Notes: a model not told the origin generated them from the sequence alone. 64,000 nt of DNA from Pleurotus djamor (GCA_029747585.1 JAPEVF010000052.1:1-64000); one strand, 5' to 3'; shown: positions 1 to 13,416, counted from the stretch's first letter. Numbers and translations: made by a program.

Positions 1-1190
1 CCCAGGCCCCTCCGGCAACCCCCTCCCCCACTCTCCCCCACAGTCTCGGCCCGTCCCCGTCAGAGACAAACTCAAAGACCTACTCCTTCATCCCCCTCCC
101 GGGCAACGCAGTCAAGNAAACGCCCGCGTCGACGCTATGACGAGATCGAGAGGCTCTATCAGTGCTCATGGCCAGATTGTGCAAAGGCTTATGGCACACT
201 GAACCATCTCAACGCCCACGTAACTATGCAGAAGCATGGTGCAAAGCGCAGTCCAAATGGTGAGTTGCATTTTCGTCTTGAGTGGCAGAAGGGACGGGGT
301 TGATGACCTCTGCTGCGATAGAATTCAAAGAGCTACGGAAACAGTGGCGAAAGGCAAAGAAGGAGGCCGAGCAGCACGCTCATCAGAGCGTGCACCACCA
401 TTCGCTCGCAGCGAGACGGGTGGCAAGCATGCAGTCGCTCTCCACATCCGGCCTGTCCCCGCTCTCGCCGACCGACATGCGGCGGCCACACACCCAGGAC
501 CCGTTGTATGACCTTCACCACGCCTATGCCTACCCGTCCTCCGCGCCGTCCTCCTCGGCTGCCGGCCCTCTCGCCGGTGGCTACGCCGACGCCGTCGACT
601 CGCCGAGCCACTACCCGGTCAGTCTGAGCCAGCCACACGCCTCGCTCATGCACTCTGCGTCAATACCAATCGCCCACCACCAGCACTCAAATTCAGAGTC
701 ACGTTATCCTCTCACCGTGCCCATCGACTTCAACGCTCCTCCCTCACCGACCAGACAGTCTGGCGTCGACCTCGACGTCTACGCCGGCAGACAGCGATAT
801 GGCAGTGCTCCCAGCATCCTCTGGTCCTCTACTCGTTCGACATACTCCTCGTATCCTCAGCAGGAGCAGGAGCAGCATATCGCTTCGTATCAAACCGATG
901 CGGCAAATAACCAGGATGCTGTCAATTTCTTCAACATGAACGGTATGATGAATGTCAATGTCGCTTTGGACGCTGCAGGGAGCCGTCTGCCAGCGGACAG
1001 TACCCTTCTCACCCCCCTGCGGTCTTCGTATGACCAATCGCAGCCTTATCTTCCCCAACAACAACAAGATTCAAACTCTCCGACGGCTCCAGCGGTCATT
1101 CCCCCTCCTACCGTTGTCAGCTTGGGTGACGAAACGAGACCGAGCACTGGGCACGCAAGCCTAGGCAGCGGCGGTGAGGAGGGCTATTAA
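1..1190 (+). CDS. C2H2 zinc-finger transcription factor (5'-partial)
   Basis: The gene enters from the left edge in frame 1. Exon 1 ends at 259 with a GTGAGT donor, intron 260-321 ends in TAG, and exon 2 runs 322-1190 to TAA, giving at least 375 residues. A single C2H2 finger lies at about bases 160-220 (C-x4-C-x12-H-x5-H, around YQCSWPDCAKAYGTLNHLNA). A basic NLS-like patch (KRPRRR) sits just before it. After the finger comes a short basic helix (EFKELRKQWRKAKKEAE), then a long Ser/Pro/Gln/His-rich disordered tail. The finger and helix block is familiar from a conserved fungal family of presumed nuclear DNA-binding regulators; the target genes are not known to me. The N-terminus is missing, and one N lies at base 116. 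Confidence 0.85.
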
Positions 1191-2460
1191 TCTTGCTGAC
1201 TTTTCGGCGACCAATCCTACTCCCTCTCGCACATCTATTACCTACTTCCTTACGCCGTTATCTCACCCGTTCTTTAATCCTCATCGACCCTCCTCTCTTC
1301 TGCCGCGATTACCTCGATGCACCAGCTCCCACTCCGCTCTCGGCCACATGGCCTACCGAGTCAGAGGGGGACTCGTTTAATATGGAGCTCGTCCAGCCAG
1401 ACGATGGAAGGGGGAATAGATTGTATCAAGCTTTGGCTTGTACTTCTATCTATCCATCTATCGTCTTGAAGGACGAAGCGTCCGACGGTTCAGTAAAAAG
1501 GCACAAGGCACGCAGGAGCAAGCTCGCAAGAACTTGCCTCTGGGGGAAACCCCCCTCCTCACAAACGTCACCGTCCCCCCTCGCACCATCACATCCTCGC
1601 CTCGCCTTGTCGCCTCGTCAAATATATTCTACCCCCCGTTGTGCATTAATCACAATCGGTGCTTCTGTTTTATCCCTTTTTACATTATTATCACGCCTCT
1701 CCCTCTCGCGGGTTTTAGTGTGGGTGTTTTATTATAGCCCATGGACAAAACGGACGGTTTTCTCGATATGCCTGCCCACCTCCCTCCTTCCTTCCTCTCC
1801 TCCATGTATCACCATATCGCCGCCTATGCACCACACGCGCGCGATTCCCATATCGCCTCTCTCCCTCGTCTCTCTCGCGTATCTCTCTCCACCTTGTTGT
1901 CTTGTTTTACGTTCTATTACTTCTCTCTTGCTATCCATCACNATTATTATCTTNATATTCCCAACCCAAAGAACTATATAGTGTACTATACTGACCCTCT
2001 TCTCTCCCTCGATACGTTGGTCTGGATATATTCTCCCCTCTCCCCTCCTCATCTCTTGTTCACTCGGTACATATTTGCGTTTTCTTCTTGTAGTCATCCC
2101 TTCTCTTCTGCGTACATACTTACATATTTTACACCCTATAGTCATCATCTACATACATATTTCTCTCTCTCTCTCTCTCACATGCGATACATCGATCATC
2201 ATCATCATCATTTCCCCCCTCATCCATCCATCCATCCATCATCATCTCTCGTAACTCATCAACACACTCTTAGTATCTAGTAGTAGTAAGTACGTATTAA
2301 GTACGATACATATACATATGCATATAGCTTTTCTCTCTCCCTCTGTCTCTCCTCATGTACATACAGTAGTCGTAGTCCAACAGTTGGNTTTTTTTCTTGT
2401 GTTGACAAAAATATAGTTTTGAAAGTTCAATTCGTCCATTCAGCGTGTCTGTCCGTGTGA
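1191..2460 (+). other. Pyrimidine-rich 3' flank / intergenic stretch
   Basis: This 1.2-kb stretch after the zinc-finger stop codon is strongly C+T-rich on the + strand, with few purine runs. Open frames run through it only because pyrimidine-rich DNA holds few stop codons, and the predicted residues are low-complexity. It is probably a long 3' UTR or intergenic DNA. I see no gene in it. Confidence 0.5.
2161..2247. repeat. Compound microsatellite (TC)n, (ATC)n, (CATC)n
   Basis: About nine TC units lie at 2162-2179. ATC units follow at about 2195-2211, and five CATC units at 2221-2240 run into more ATC. The simple repeats sit inside the pyrimidine-rich flank. Confidence 0.85.
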
Positions 2461-5400
2461 TCAGTGATCATCGATGAAGTAAGAGGCTGGAAGTCGACGG
2501 TAAGAACTGTCGAGTCGGGTACTTTACTCTAGTTACTTCCCTCTCCGCAGCCTTATTCGCGGTGTTCCAAGTTATTGTATCACAGCGCATTTCCCCCGAT
2601 GTCGCCGCCCTTCTGAATACATTCCAGCCCGTCAACCCGTTTGCGGTCGAATCCACTGACTTCATTGAAACTTCCTCGCTTCCCCCCTATATCCCCTTTT
2701 CCCCGTTGCCTTTACCTCTTCCATGGGGTCGTCGAGAAAACAATTGACTTCCTGACAGTCCCAGCGCTCAAGCTGTGATATACGTACACTGTATATGGGT
2801 TATCTGCTCGAGTCTCCTAAAGTCCGGTATCGCGTATTTGATTTTGATCACGGGATTGGAGAGGAAGGAGTTGGAGAATTTATTGCTGTTTGCAAAATAG
2901 TTGGCGCGGGCGCTTTTTCGACAACTTTTTTCGCAACCATAAGTATATGACATCTTCGGTGACCCATATCTTCACATTGACAAATCGGAGAGACTTGATT
3001 CTAGCGTACAAACTGCTTGAAATCCTTTCAGCTAGGGCGCCCCGTTATTTCCAGGGACCAAAAAAGATTTTCCCGGAACCTGACCCCGCTCGTCACCCTC
3101 CACGTCGCACACCATCATGCCCTCAAGCTGTTGACCATCCTCCAAGCTTCATATCCATCCATTGGAGCAGAAATTGCGTCCGTACTCGAAGTCCGCCTCT
3201 TCCGAGACGTCCGGTGACCAAAAGGCAACTCAACAAAATGTCAATGAACCCGAAAAGAAACCCTGGGGCGCCCTAGAGTGAGAATCAACGAAAAATATTT
3301 GTCTGTAGCAGAAGGTGATCCGATCCCATGTTCGTGAGTTATGCGTCACGGAAGGTGTCAGATGGAATGCGTATTTTGTCGTGAAAAAAGCGCCGGCGCC
3401 ATCTATTTTGCAAACCGCTATAAGAAGCACGAGAAGAGTTTGTTGGAGAAGCATTGGAGAAGCAAGGCAGTCAGTTCGTTTTGTCGTTCTCGCCCACCTT
3501 CCCTCTTCCCACTAAGCGGACGGAACTGGCTCGAAACATAGCCGTTCGCTTGGGTCCATCCAGCGAACTCGCGACTTGCTCGAGCAACGTAGAGGTAAGT
3601 GAGTGGTCGAACGAGGCATAAAGATCCGTGCGAGCTCACATAAGTGCTCATTCTGCCTCTGCGCTATGTATAGCTCTTTCTTACGTTCATTCCCCCACTC
3701 CCGGGCCCATGGCCATTACTTCTTGGTTTCTCAGTTGAGTTTGTAATGAATAAGTAAGTGCCACCCCGTAAGGGTTATGAAACCCGGGGTAGGGACCCAA
3801 GAAGGGTTTCTCATTATCTATAAATTCTGGGCTCTATTTCATTTCCTTCCTTTTCTCCCGCGCCTGTGTGAAAAGCTGACAAGTGCGCGGAGGAGAGAGG
3901 AAACGGAGGAGGGAGGGAAAAGAGAGGAGGGAGAAAGAGGTAGGTTGGAGCCTAGAGTGTGGAATCGCAATTAACCAAGCGTATGCTTCGATGGTTCTCG
4001 AAAGTTAGCTTCGGGCCATTCTATCGGTATAAGAACCTCCTTCGAGTCAGCTAAGCTGAAGCTTCACCCAAAGGACCAGCGTCAATATCGAAAGCATCGA
4101 GCCACATCAAGTGTGGACGTCGGAGTGCGTGAGCGTTCTTGACGCTCCGAAGATCCCGACTACTTTTGTCATGCAACGGCTACCCCTGACCTTCGGATAG
4201 GGTGGGTTGGACTTGGAGGTCAGGGAGGGTGTCGATTGTGGTTCATCACCGCAGCCTCAGCGCTCAGGTCTACATTGTGTACCCTAGAAATGCACAGTAT
4301 GTACGTGCAAATCCGCTCCGAACGCGTGCTTGGATCATGGTAGTAAAAACGAGTCCATTCCGCAGGGTCGTCAATATTCCACGTTTAAGTTGGTGGTAAT
4401 CATCTCCTGCACGCTTAGACGGCTTACCTCTAGAACCACTCATACAGTGCGTCTAGCCCAGCTCGTTTATTTCTCTGCTCTGTGAGCTCTGACGTTCGCC
4501 TACACCTCGTTCACCTGAAGGCTGTGAGTGGCTCGTTAAAGTCCTCGCAGTGGGTGCGTATTTTGATCGGTAGGTCACTTGTGGGGACCTCGGACGATTT
4601 ACTCGTTGCATACGCGATCCTGAGTACACTCACCGCAATGAATGAATCAATTAGCATGACGCTGGTAGGTCAATAGATTACAGCTTCTCTTCTTTCTGAG
4701 CGCACCGCACCGNTTTTTTTCGCTTCTGAAACTTGAATGGTCGAACGTTTGAGCACTGGGCTTCACGCATCATTTGAATCAAGGGAGAAGAACAAGTCCT
4801 CATCAACAATGGAGTAAATTCTGATAGCTTTGCCTTGCTCTGTCCGTCCGGAATACATATACGTACGTTTCCACGGATCAGAAGGATCAAAGGGAGATGA
4901 GACCTCAGGCTACTGTTTACAGCCGAAGTCGATTGAGAGGAGGAATAGAAGTGGAAGTAAAGACCACCACGAGGGCAAGTAATTAGCGGAGTTTGAACGC
5001 GCAGGTAAGGGAACACACCACACCGGAAGGAGAAGGACAGCACCCAGCTCATCCCCTACAGTAAATATCAATGCCCTCCACATCCGAGAAAGGTCGAGAA
5101 ACCCACAGTTCTCCGGGGTCCGACCCGGGGAGCTCGTATCATAGAGTAGAGTAACAGAATAATTCCCATGTCAGTCCCGGAGACGATATATACGCAACTT
5201 GTATCACTGCGTTTGAAGTACACAGTGACACAACACGATCCGTTGATTGTTCGGGAGCCGAGGAGAAGATCGATTCGATGAAGCCTCCTTTTGAGTGTGT
5301 CGCAGCCGTACATTCTCTATATCGAGGTGCACGGCCTTTTAGTGTCACAGGTTTTTTTTTCTTTTACCTCCGAGAAGGCGGGCATCTGCATCAACAGTTT

Positions 5401-7370
5401 CTCTCATCTTTCGACTTTACATTCGTAGATTACGCGTCCCACTGCCAATAGCAGTCACAGTACTTGATATTATCAACATTTGATGGTGCTAGTGGGCGAT
5501 GGGGATGGAAGAGTCGAGTTGATTTTGTCAGGTTGCATTACGCCCACTCTCCATCCCTAAGGTGCACACCGTGTGGGAGCATTTGATGATCTCTTGGTAC
5601 ACAGCCCTAACGGCTTTCCGTCTTACAACTAGGATCACTGATGATCCTCTCTCATGAGGTGGCTGAGGATGGATACTGAATGGAAGCGGATATCGACAGA
5701 GAGTGAGGATGAGGCATTGTTCGCTTCCTTCTTCTGTATGTTTCGGATGCTGTTGGAGGGATATAATCTGAGTAAATTGTGGAGATTCATTATGATTTAT
5801 GGTTTGATTATAGGAATGGAACTGAAATGGAGGAAATTTGAGACCAAATCTAGCGAAGCCTAAGGCCTGGCTGACGGAGGAGTTTCACAGGGGTAAATCC
5901 TCCTATCCCCTGAAATTCGAAGCGCCTTCAAATTGGTGGGCCAAACATACCCACTGTCAGTGTCACCAGGACTCGAAGCAATCAAACGCAAACCTTAATG
6001 CCAGCAACTACCTGTGGCATTTCATGTATTTGGTTTGCTGGCTGGCTTGATGCTGTATCCATGCGAACGCACCGTTGTTCACGTCCGTCAACACCCAATG
6101 ATGATAAACAGCAACCTACATGCAAACGTTACACTTTCTTTTACGTACCGACTTGACCGACATCTATGATTCAAATAAGATATTGTATAGGCATGAACGC
6201 GTCATCAATTGGTTACCCATTATTTATTCCATTCATTGCATCAGCTCGTCTCGTCAGTCCGTTTGAGCGTGACATATCCGAGCGCAACGGGTTCAACAGA
6301 ACAACACGTAAGTGAGTCGGTCCCGTCGATAAGGTACGCTGTCGAGGACATCCGTAAGCGCGGGCGGGCGAACCGAATGATGGAAATGTCAAAGTAAAAT
6401 AATACATGGACACCTACATTTCAAAACATATACAAAATGTGGGACGCCGTGACGGATAATGGGTTACGGTCGCGATGCCGGAGGTGTGATTGTAAGCAGG
6501 AAGGGGGACACAAGGGGGCGATTGTCTCCCGATTTTTCGACGCGCCTGAGCGGTGAAGAAGCTCGATCGAAACCATTCTGTTATTAATCCTTTTGCGATG
6601 GGATTCGATGTGGGCGACTAACACAAACCCATCGCGTTTCAGTGGTAGGGATGTGATATGATGCGCGGGAAAGGCGGGAATAACCATTTTAGAAGTTTGA
6701 TGCGTTCGACGTCTCTGGTCGGGGAGACTAATTTAGACGTCTCCGTTTTACAGCGATTTAGACGGATAGGTCAGGCCATAGCAACACCAGCAGCGGTGAT
6801 CAGGGGAGGGGGGGGCTAATGATAGCTATCTCAATGGTGAACCCATCGGTTCCGCAAGGCAGACTGACATGAACCAGGCACCCATGAAGGCCAACCTTCG
6901 TCGCTAAATACTCTACATGTTCTTTAGCCAGGTCCAGCCGCGAGTGGTTTCATGCTGTCATGCCATAAGACGGGTTTCCTGATAACAATGAAAGACTAAA
7001 AGAAGATATCACCACACAAGACCGAATCTTTAGGTGAAGGTGTACGTACTGTTAGAGTCGATTGGAGCATCAACCAACGTTTGGCGGATGAACGCCGTAA
7101 GATGACCGCGTCTGCATCGAGTATGTGATAGCCTTGCGCGGAAAGAGGGACATCTTTCCCCTTGAAGTTATGGCTTTGGTGGAGAGACGATCTCTCAATT
7201 CGGGGAACGCCGCCGGATGAGATACAGCTTGGGCTTTGAGAGGCCTTGAGGGAGAGGTGTTACGTGAGTTTGTCGAACATGAGTTGTTCCCTCGTTGTTC
7301 AACGTTCAACGCTGGATTGGGACCACGTAAACGTTATGTTTTCCAAGGTTCTATGTCGGCTTGCCGATGG
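2461..7370. other. Gene-poor interval, nothing recognised
   Basis: Nearly 5 kb with no reading frame that resembles a known protein. Frames stay under about 125 codons on either strand and do not join into convincing spliced models. I see no tRNA, no long terminal repeat and no transposase signature. Short poly-T runs occur near 2389, 4713 and 5351. It may hold non-coding RNA or decayed mobile DNA, but the sequence does not show which. Confidence 0.4.
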
Positions 7371-7907
7371 TCAAATGACGCATTGAGTCGATCGAAAGAC
7401 ATAGAAGGGGCCACCCAGGGTGGAATTGATATTATCATATGTTGTCCAAGGTTTCGGGACCAAGGGTTCGTATAACTGGGGAAGCGAGTATGCATCAACA
7501 GCTGTCAGATGCGACCCTGTCCTGCGCAGAGGAGAAAAATCAACAAACGATATGAAGAACAACAGAAAAAGATATGATCCAAATTTACGCACAGTTCCGG
7601 GGTCGGAGATAGAGGGAAATCTGGAGAAGAAGACACCGTCTCCCTTCAACCTTCCAAGCTGGTGCCCATATCCATGTTGGGAACTCAAGTACTCATCGAT
7701 GTCCGTCCTGCTTCGCCCTCCAAACACTGCTAGTACCAGCAAAGAGCTTGACAAGAACTCATCTTGAACCCACTCACCCATGCACGGCTTGATGCGATGC
7801 AACAGATACGCGCCAGATAAATTTTCGAGAGCTGTGATCTTGTCATCAGAAAGCTTCACCGACAAGAAGCGCGTTCTAAACGTGGGTGGGATCGATGATG
7901 ATGACAT
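7371..7907 (-). CDS. Weak model: uncharacterised protein exon(s)
   Basis: A 178-codon open frame starts MSSSSIPPTFRTRFLSVKLS. At about 7779 a good minus-strand donor (GTGAGTGGG) follows the codons for RIKPCMG, with an acceptor-like TAG about 50 bases on, so the real first exon may be only some 44 residues. A second coherent acidic frame lies just upstream at 7856-8104. I do not recognise the protein. The frames could be remnants of a small basidiomycete-specific gene or chance, and confidence is low. Confidence 0.25.
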   Translation of the reverse strand: MSSSSIPPTFRTRFLSVKLSDDKITALENLSGAYLLHRIKPCMGEWVQDEFLSSSLLVLAVFGGRSRTDIDEYLSSQHGYGHQLGRLKGDGVFFSRFPSISDPGTVRKFGSYLFLLFFISFVDFSPLRRTGSHLTAVDAYSLPQLYEPLVPKPWTTYDNINSTLGGPFYVFRSTQCVI

Positions 7908-8104
7908 TCTCGCCTCATGCCTCGGTGCTCACTAGACGCCTGGTCCTCCTTCATAGACCCGTCTAAGGATGGACGGGCCCGTTCATAAAATGGACCTTCG
8001 GAAGGCAAAGGGCTTCTCAGCACAGCTTCTTCAACTGCTATCCTCGCATTGTCGCCGCAAGAGTTACGTCCTACATCGTAGCTTATGTCGGGTTCTTCCT
8101 GCAC

Positions 8105-10871
8105 TTCTTGATGCCCTATCTTTTTGTTTGTCCTCCACGCCTGGGATCGTTACGAAATTTTCCAACTTCTTCAACAACTGGGCTTCGGTGAGAATTAAGC
8201 CTTATAAGACATGAGGAGAGAAGATTTCTTGGAACGGACTCTCGGGATGCAATCTACCTCGTCAGCTGTTGGTTTCGAATTCCCAGGAGAACCACTCACG
8301 GGAACTATATTCCAGCATGAGACGAAGGGAAGCGAGCCGGCGGGAAAGACATTCGCAGTTGACGGATGTAGAAGCACGGAACACGGCGAGCGAATAAGAC
8401 GTAGCCATCGGGCGTATGGATTTGCATAAATGAAAAACACGCTCCGTGTCCCCGTGTCGTCCATGCAGACAGGTGCGTATTGCGCTCATGATCCATCATA
8501 CCCACTCCTCATTGTGGTTTCCAATATCTCTGGGGATGTTCCACGATCTCAACACTCCACATCGCGGGAGGCTCAGATACATCTTGTCCGCAGGCGGACT
8601 CTGGGAGTTGTTTTCGATAAAGATCTCGTCACTTGATGAATGTTCCCAGGTGTCCTTCGTTTCCCCAACAACATATTTTAACTGTGGTTACAAATCAAAG
8701 AACTTGCGACCAGTGGGAACACGTCACTGTGCGGGGAAAAGAAGCCTCGAAAGAAGACCGAAACAAACATAGATATCAAGACCTTCACACGCACTCGTAG
8801 TCGTTTTGGGATGAAATCACATGGGCGTTTGTTGTTACCAAATCCGAGGAAGTTTCTTATCAATCGACAGCCCGCCGCGATGACCGAAGCGCGACGTCGT
8901 CTGCACGATATCGCGATAGATTGGACTGTTACTTCGTCTACGGCGGTTTATGGAGTGCTCCCGGTGTTGTCAGCACGTATGTTCCCTGTCCCTGGGGGTA
9001 GCAGCTAACGATGTAGACCATCGAGACGCGCTAAATGGCGTATACCGCGCGTGTTCTGAGATGTCTGAAGTGGTGTATTCTCCTGTAGCGCGAACTTGGT
9101 ATATTCTGGCGCGTTTCACAAGGAACAGGCACCGACAGCAGCGTCGCTAGACTGACGCCCGTTATGGTTTGTCTAGTCAACTACTAGACTGTGGTCACTA
9201 GTTCGAATCGCCTACTGGGCGCCGACGTTGCGCANTGCGCAAACAACCTCTCGNGTGAGTCGGATTTGAAGCATGGAATTGTCTCGATGTGGTTCGTCGC
9301 AGCGTTCGACCCAATCCAACTCGAAGGCGGGCCCAACCGATTGCACAATTGATACAGGACCAGCGTGTACGCCCNAAGTCTTCGCTCAAGGATGACCCGG
9401 TGGACTTCTTATTTCCACTTCACACGGAAACTTGATAGAAGNACAGGAGGAGTGCACGACAAATTCGAAGGTTTGATGTGCTGAGAGATTGTCATGTGGG
9501 AGAGCGTCGCGTAANATAGAAGAATAAGTATATTCCTTCCCATGTCTTCCCTGGCACAAGGTATAGTCGCAACGATCGGTGATGGTGACGATGATCAACT
9601 TTGAGAACCCGTTGAAGTGTAGGCATTGCTGACCAGCCTTCGAGACTGCGGGCGCGCACCACCACATGGTCATTCGGCTTNCGGAANGGTAATCATATCA
9701 TTGGGCGANGAAGATACANAGTATAGCCAATNTACACCGAGCGACGGTTTCGAGTAGCAAATGAGGATTNTGGGGAGTTTATCGGCAGGCACATATTCTT
9801 TGAAGTAACCTTATCATCGACAACGCGCCGGGGTATTACAGGATGTGAAAGGGAGACAAGCCATCAGAGACAGCGAAGGGCAGTGACTCCGCCTGGATGG
9901 CGCAGATATNACTATTCGGAGGGGAGTTAAGAGCGTCCCGTCACTGACACCCGAGATCAGGGATTGTACCTGTGAGCTCAGTATCTCGTGATCAGCTATG
10001 TGGGGNCATCCAGGAAGTACGTGCATGGCATAAGAGCAGTCGCTCGAGCTGTAGCGGTGGAAACGAGGGGTGTCGGCATGNCTCGCGGGCNTGNGTTCAA
10101 TAAGCGTTGAGGAAATTGAGACAAGCGGTAAAGNTCGGTGCAGAGGTGGACATCAAGGAATACCAAACTGAGGGTTCGCGACTGCCGCAAAAGTACTGAA
10201 CGCCGGGGCCATAAGCGAGCAAAATGTTTCCTGATGTGAGTCGGCANACGGGAGCGTGTTNGAGACATGGGGTNAGCGNGTTTTGTCCTTTTCTAGCGAT
10301 GGAAATGAAGAGGAGGTATCTCGTTTTCCCAGATCATCCAAGAAGGCCTCGATTCCCCGGTAGGCACTGGGTAAGCACAGGCCTCTGTCGTCAAGGATGA
10401 CCGGCGAGATGATGACCATGTCTTGCATGTTGCATGAACGCTTCCAGAAGGGTTAAACCTCATATGGGTTCATATGAAGCGAGTGCATAGGATACGGACG
10501 ATAAATTGCCCATTCTATCATATTGCGCGAACTTTTCTATCATAAAATTGGCGTTAGTACGAAACTTGAGCTAGGGCCCGAGNGAACGGAGAGAAAATGG
10601 GGGAAATGTACCATATGAGAGCACGGCTACCTCAAAACTCGATGAAACGCGGTTCGAATAATTACGCGACGCGTCCAGTGGTGGAGGTAAAAAGGAAAGA
10701 GGNGTTGACGAATGGAGTAACCGTGANCAAGTGACCGAGTCTCTTCTTCACGTGATATGATGTCGGTGGCGCTAGAGTAGGACTGCCCAAGTGCACAGTT
10801 TGAGCGACCACTGCAAGCGCAGTCAAGGCCACCTACNTCGCAGTTGTTGTGGTGAACGTTGAGAAATCACT
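8105..10871. other. Gene-poor, N-rich interval upstream of the Saf1-like gene
   Basis: Scattered N bases between 9235 and 10850 make frames unreliable. Several minus-strand frames (9386-9673, 9814-10026, 10153-10428) look partly coding but break into pieces and match nothing I know. This could be a decayed gene or a poorly read one. The last 150 bases should hold the promoter of the next gene. Confidence 0.35.
10748..10755. promoter_or_regulatory. Palindromic E-box TCACGTGA upstream of the Saf1-like gene
   Basis: A perfect 8-base palindrome with a CACGTG core lies 117 bases before the ATG at 10872. This core is the usual binding site of fungal bHLH factors such as Cbf1. Function here is inferred from position only. 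Confidence 0.35.
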
Positions 10872-13318
10872 ATGCCCACTATAACAGATATCCCAGTCGA
10901 AGTCTTCATAGACAATCTCCTGCCCGTGGTTTCACTTCAAGATCTTCTNAACCTAACTTGCACGAACAAGGTGAGCATTGGAGANTCGAAGCTGACATTC
11001 CCGGCCGTTGTCGGTTGCAGAACTTCTTCTCACTGAGGGATGTATAGTTCTTTGCGCTTCTGTGCTCGGATGAGACTTTCTGGCAGAGGAAGCTGCAGAA
11101 GGACTTCAACTTCGCACCGACAGGCATAGCTCGTACAACTGGGTTCAAGTTCGTGTACAAAGGACTAAATCGGCCGCGTCTCTTTGTTTGGGGGTACGTC
11201 TAGAGTACACCGACGCCTCTGGCTTCGATTGACTTCCTGTAATTAGGGATGCAAAGAACGGGCGGTTAGGCCATCCTGAACTGTCCTCTCCTGGCGTACC
11301 GTATCCACTTGAACTTCGCATCCCTGGTATCAGAATAGTCAACGTGACTGCTTGTGGAATGTGGGTCTATATTGCATTGCCACTTGACTACTCCGTCAAA
11401 ACGGAGATCCAACTCACACCTCTCCGTTCAATAGGTCCTTTTTCGCCCTGGATTCAGAGGGCGGAATCCACGTATGGGGTGAGTAAATTGTCTCCCCGTT
11501 TTAGACCATCGATAACAGTAACAACAGGAACCATGGACGGAACTACAATAGCACTCGGTGCTGATGGATTCTCTGAATCGGGAAAGGCATCTAGGGTTCC
11601 TCACAAACTGCAGATGCCTGCCCCAACCCGCAACATCAGGTACTCCCTTTGGACTCTTCATCAAAAGCAGGTAACTCACGATCGATTCTTAAAATATAGT
11701 TGCGGCAGACTACACGCAGCCACGCTCGATGCCAATAGACACGTCTGGTCTTTCCTGAGCTTTGGAAGGCCGTTCCGACTCTCGTCAGCGCTTTTAGACA
11801 ATACCACTCCTGATAGCACACCTTACCAAGTCGAATGTGGATGGAACCTGACCTCCATTCTCACCCTCTCAGGAGACGTCCTTGTATGGTGGCCTTTCGA
11901 CGGCGGAATGAAAACAATTCTCGATCAAAAACATGAGGAGATGAACCAGGAAGGTGGCAAAAATGCACACGCTGAAGATGGTGTAATCCCTTGTGCGACA
12001 TGGGACCTGCAGTATGACCCCATACGGTTGCCCTCCCTACCAGCGCTGCCCAATTTGGCCGGTTCGCCTGAAGAGTCATCAGAACCTCGTTTGGTTCAAA
12101 TAGCAGCTATGGAGAACCAGATTATTGGACTGACAGATCAGGGACACGTTGTTAAATTTTGTGCCCTGTCGAATGAAAGTGCCGCTCGCCACGGTCATTG
12201 GGACTATGTGAGTTTTATGGGTGTTTGCCTCCTCCCCTTGTTACTCAATGAAGTTGGCTTCAGTTACCCAAATTCAGTGACGTAAATTTGGTACGGGCGC
12301 ACCCCGTATTCAAGCAACCGGGCGATCAATCAGAGAAACACCTCGAGCCGCCATCCACTGTCAAAATAACTTACGTAAATATGTCTTGGAGATCTCTCTT
12401 GAGTCTGCTGAACCTTCCGTAGATATCTGGCCACTTCCGGCATTTCGCTGCGTACTCCACTGGATCGAGTTCGTTGGTCCTCATGGGAGATTTATCGACG
12501 GCGCCTTCCGACGATGCTACAATTCTCCCAGCACTCCAATACAAATCAATCATTTCAGTTGTAGTGGGCGACTATCATTACGGCGCATTAACTTCAACGG
12601 GAAAGTTGTATACCTGGGGAGCATATTCCCTGGGTGCACTTGGCTTGGGTGATCCTCGTACTTTACCCATAGGCTCACCTGGTGGTTTTTCGAGCGAAGA
12701 CCAGCTCCGTGTTGCTCTCGATCGACACTCCGGGGAACCTCCTGCGGTTGAAGTACCCACCGAGGTTCGTTTCGACCATGGTAGCAAGCGCCCTCAAGAG
12801 CGATTTTGCTTCGCTGTTACGGCTTCAGGTTGGCATATGGGAGCTTTGGTGATAGACTTAGAAGTAAGCGTGCCGTACAGCGAAAAAGTTCCCATAGAAC
12901 ACCCCAACTGACCTTCANTTTTGTATCTCAGCCTGAGTCCCAAGATGACGATGACGACACAGACGCCGAAGTGATTGCAAGCCCTGGGCATCAGCAAACC
13001 GGTCCTGTGAGGCGAGGGCGTTTCCCAGTGCCTTTACCACGACCACCTTATCACAACTCAGGACCTGGTCAGGTTCCCATACTGCCCCTTGGTCACGATA
13101 ATTCTGTTTTCCGCGTTGGGTACCCTGGTAGAGGCACACTCCCCGGACTCTCACAACAGGGTCCTTCCACATCTACATCACCAACGGGACAACAAGAGCA
13201 GTCTGTTCCTGGGGAGATTCCCTATCCAACTTTGGGACGTGGTATCCGCATCGGGTACGCAGGTCGGGGTAGAAATCCACGTAACCATAATGATGGTGAG
13301 CGACGTGAGACTTCGTAG
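10872..13318 (+). CDS. SAF1: F-box / RCC1-repeat protein, SCF-associated factor 1-like
   Basis: The start is the ATG opening an F-box (MPTITDIPVEVFIDNLLPVV, residues 1-45). Exon 1 is 10872-10970, exon 2 is 11048-11193 and exon 3 opens at 11247. RCC1-type blades follow, for example LFVWG then DAKNGRLGH across the exon 2/3 junction, and GKLYTWGAYSLGALGLGD near 12600-12650. This architecture is that of yeast Saf1, the substrate receptor of an SCF ubiquitin ligase. Yeast SCF-Saf1 is known to target adenine deaminase Aah1 and vacuolar hydrolase precursors. The C-terminal 120 residues after an acidic DDDDDTD run are disordered and rich in Pro, Gly and Arg, with a repeated GYxGRG motif. I count at least eight exons. 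N bases occur near 10949, 10984 and 12918. Confidence 0.85.
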
Positions 13319-13416
13319 GCATAAGATGTATGTATAGGCACGGGGAGGATATAGAGTGTCAATATATCATGTATGCTCGAATACTTACCTCAAGCAGCAA
13401 AATTAGTGTCTAGCTT

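Noticed and set aside
1193..1981. 262-codon + frame after the zinc-finger gene
   Set aside because: Low-complexity Ser/Pro/Leu composition from pyrimidine-rich DNA. No domain, and a long minus frame overlaps it.
5340..5460. Poly-T run with GTCACAG on both sides, a possible second retroposon
   Set aside because: The direct repeat is only 7 bases and the segment between has no tail or box structure, so chance is likely.
9150..9235. B-box-like AGTTCGAATCG, a possible tRNA
   Set aside because: No matching acceptor stem, D-arm or anticodon stem could be drawn around it.
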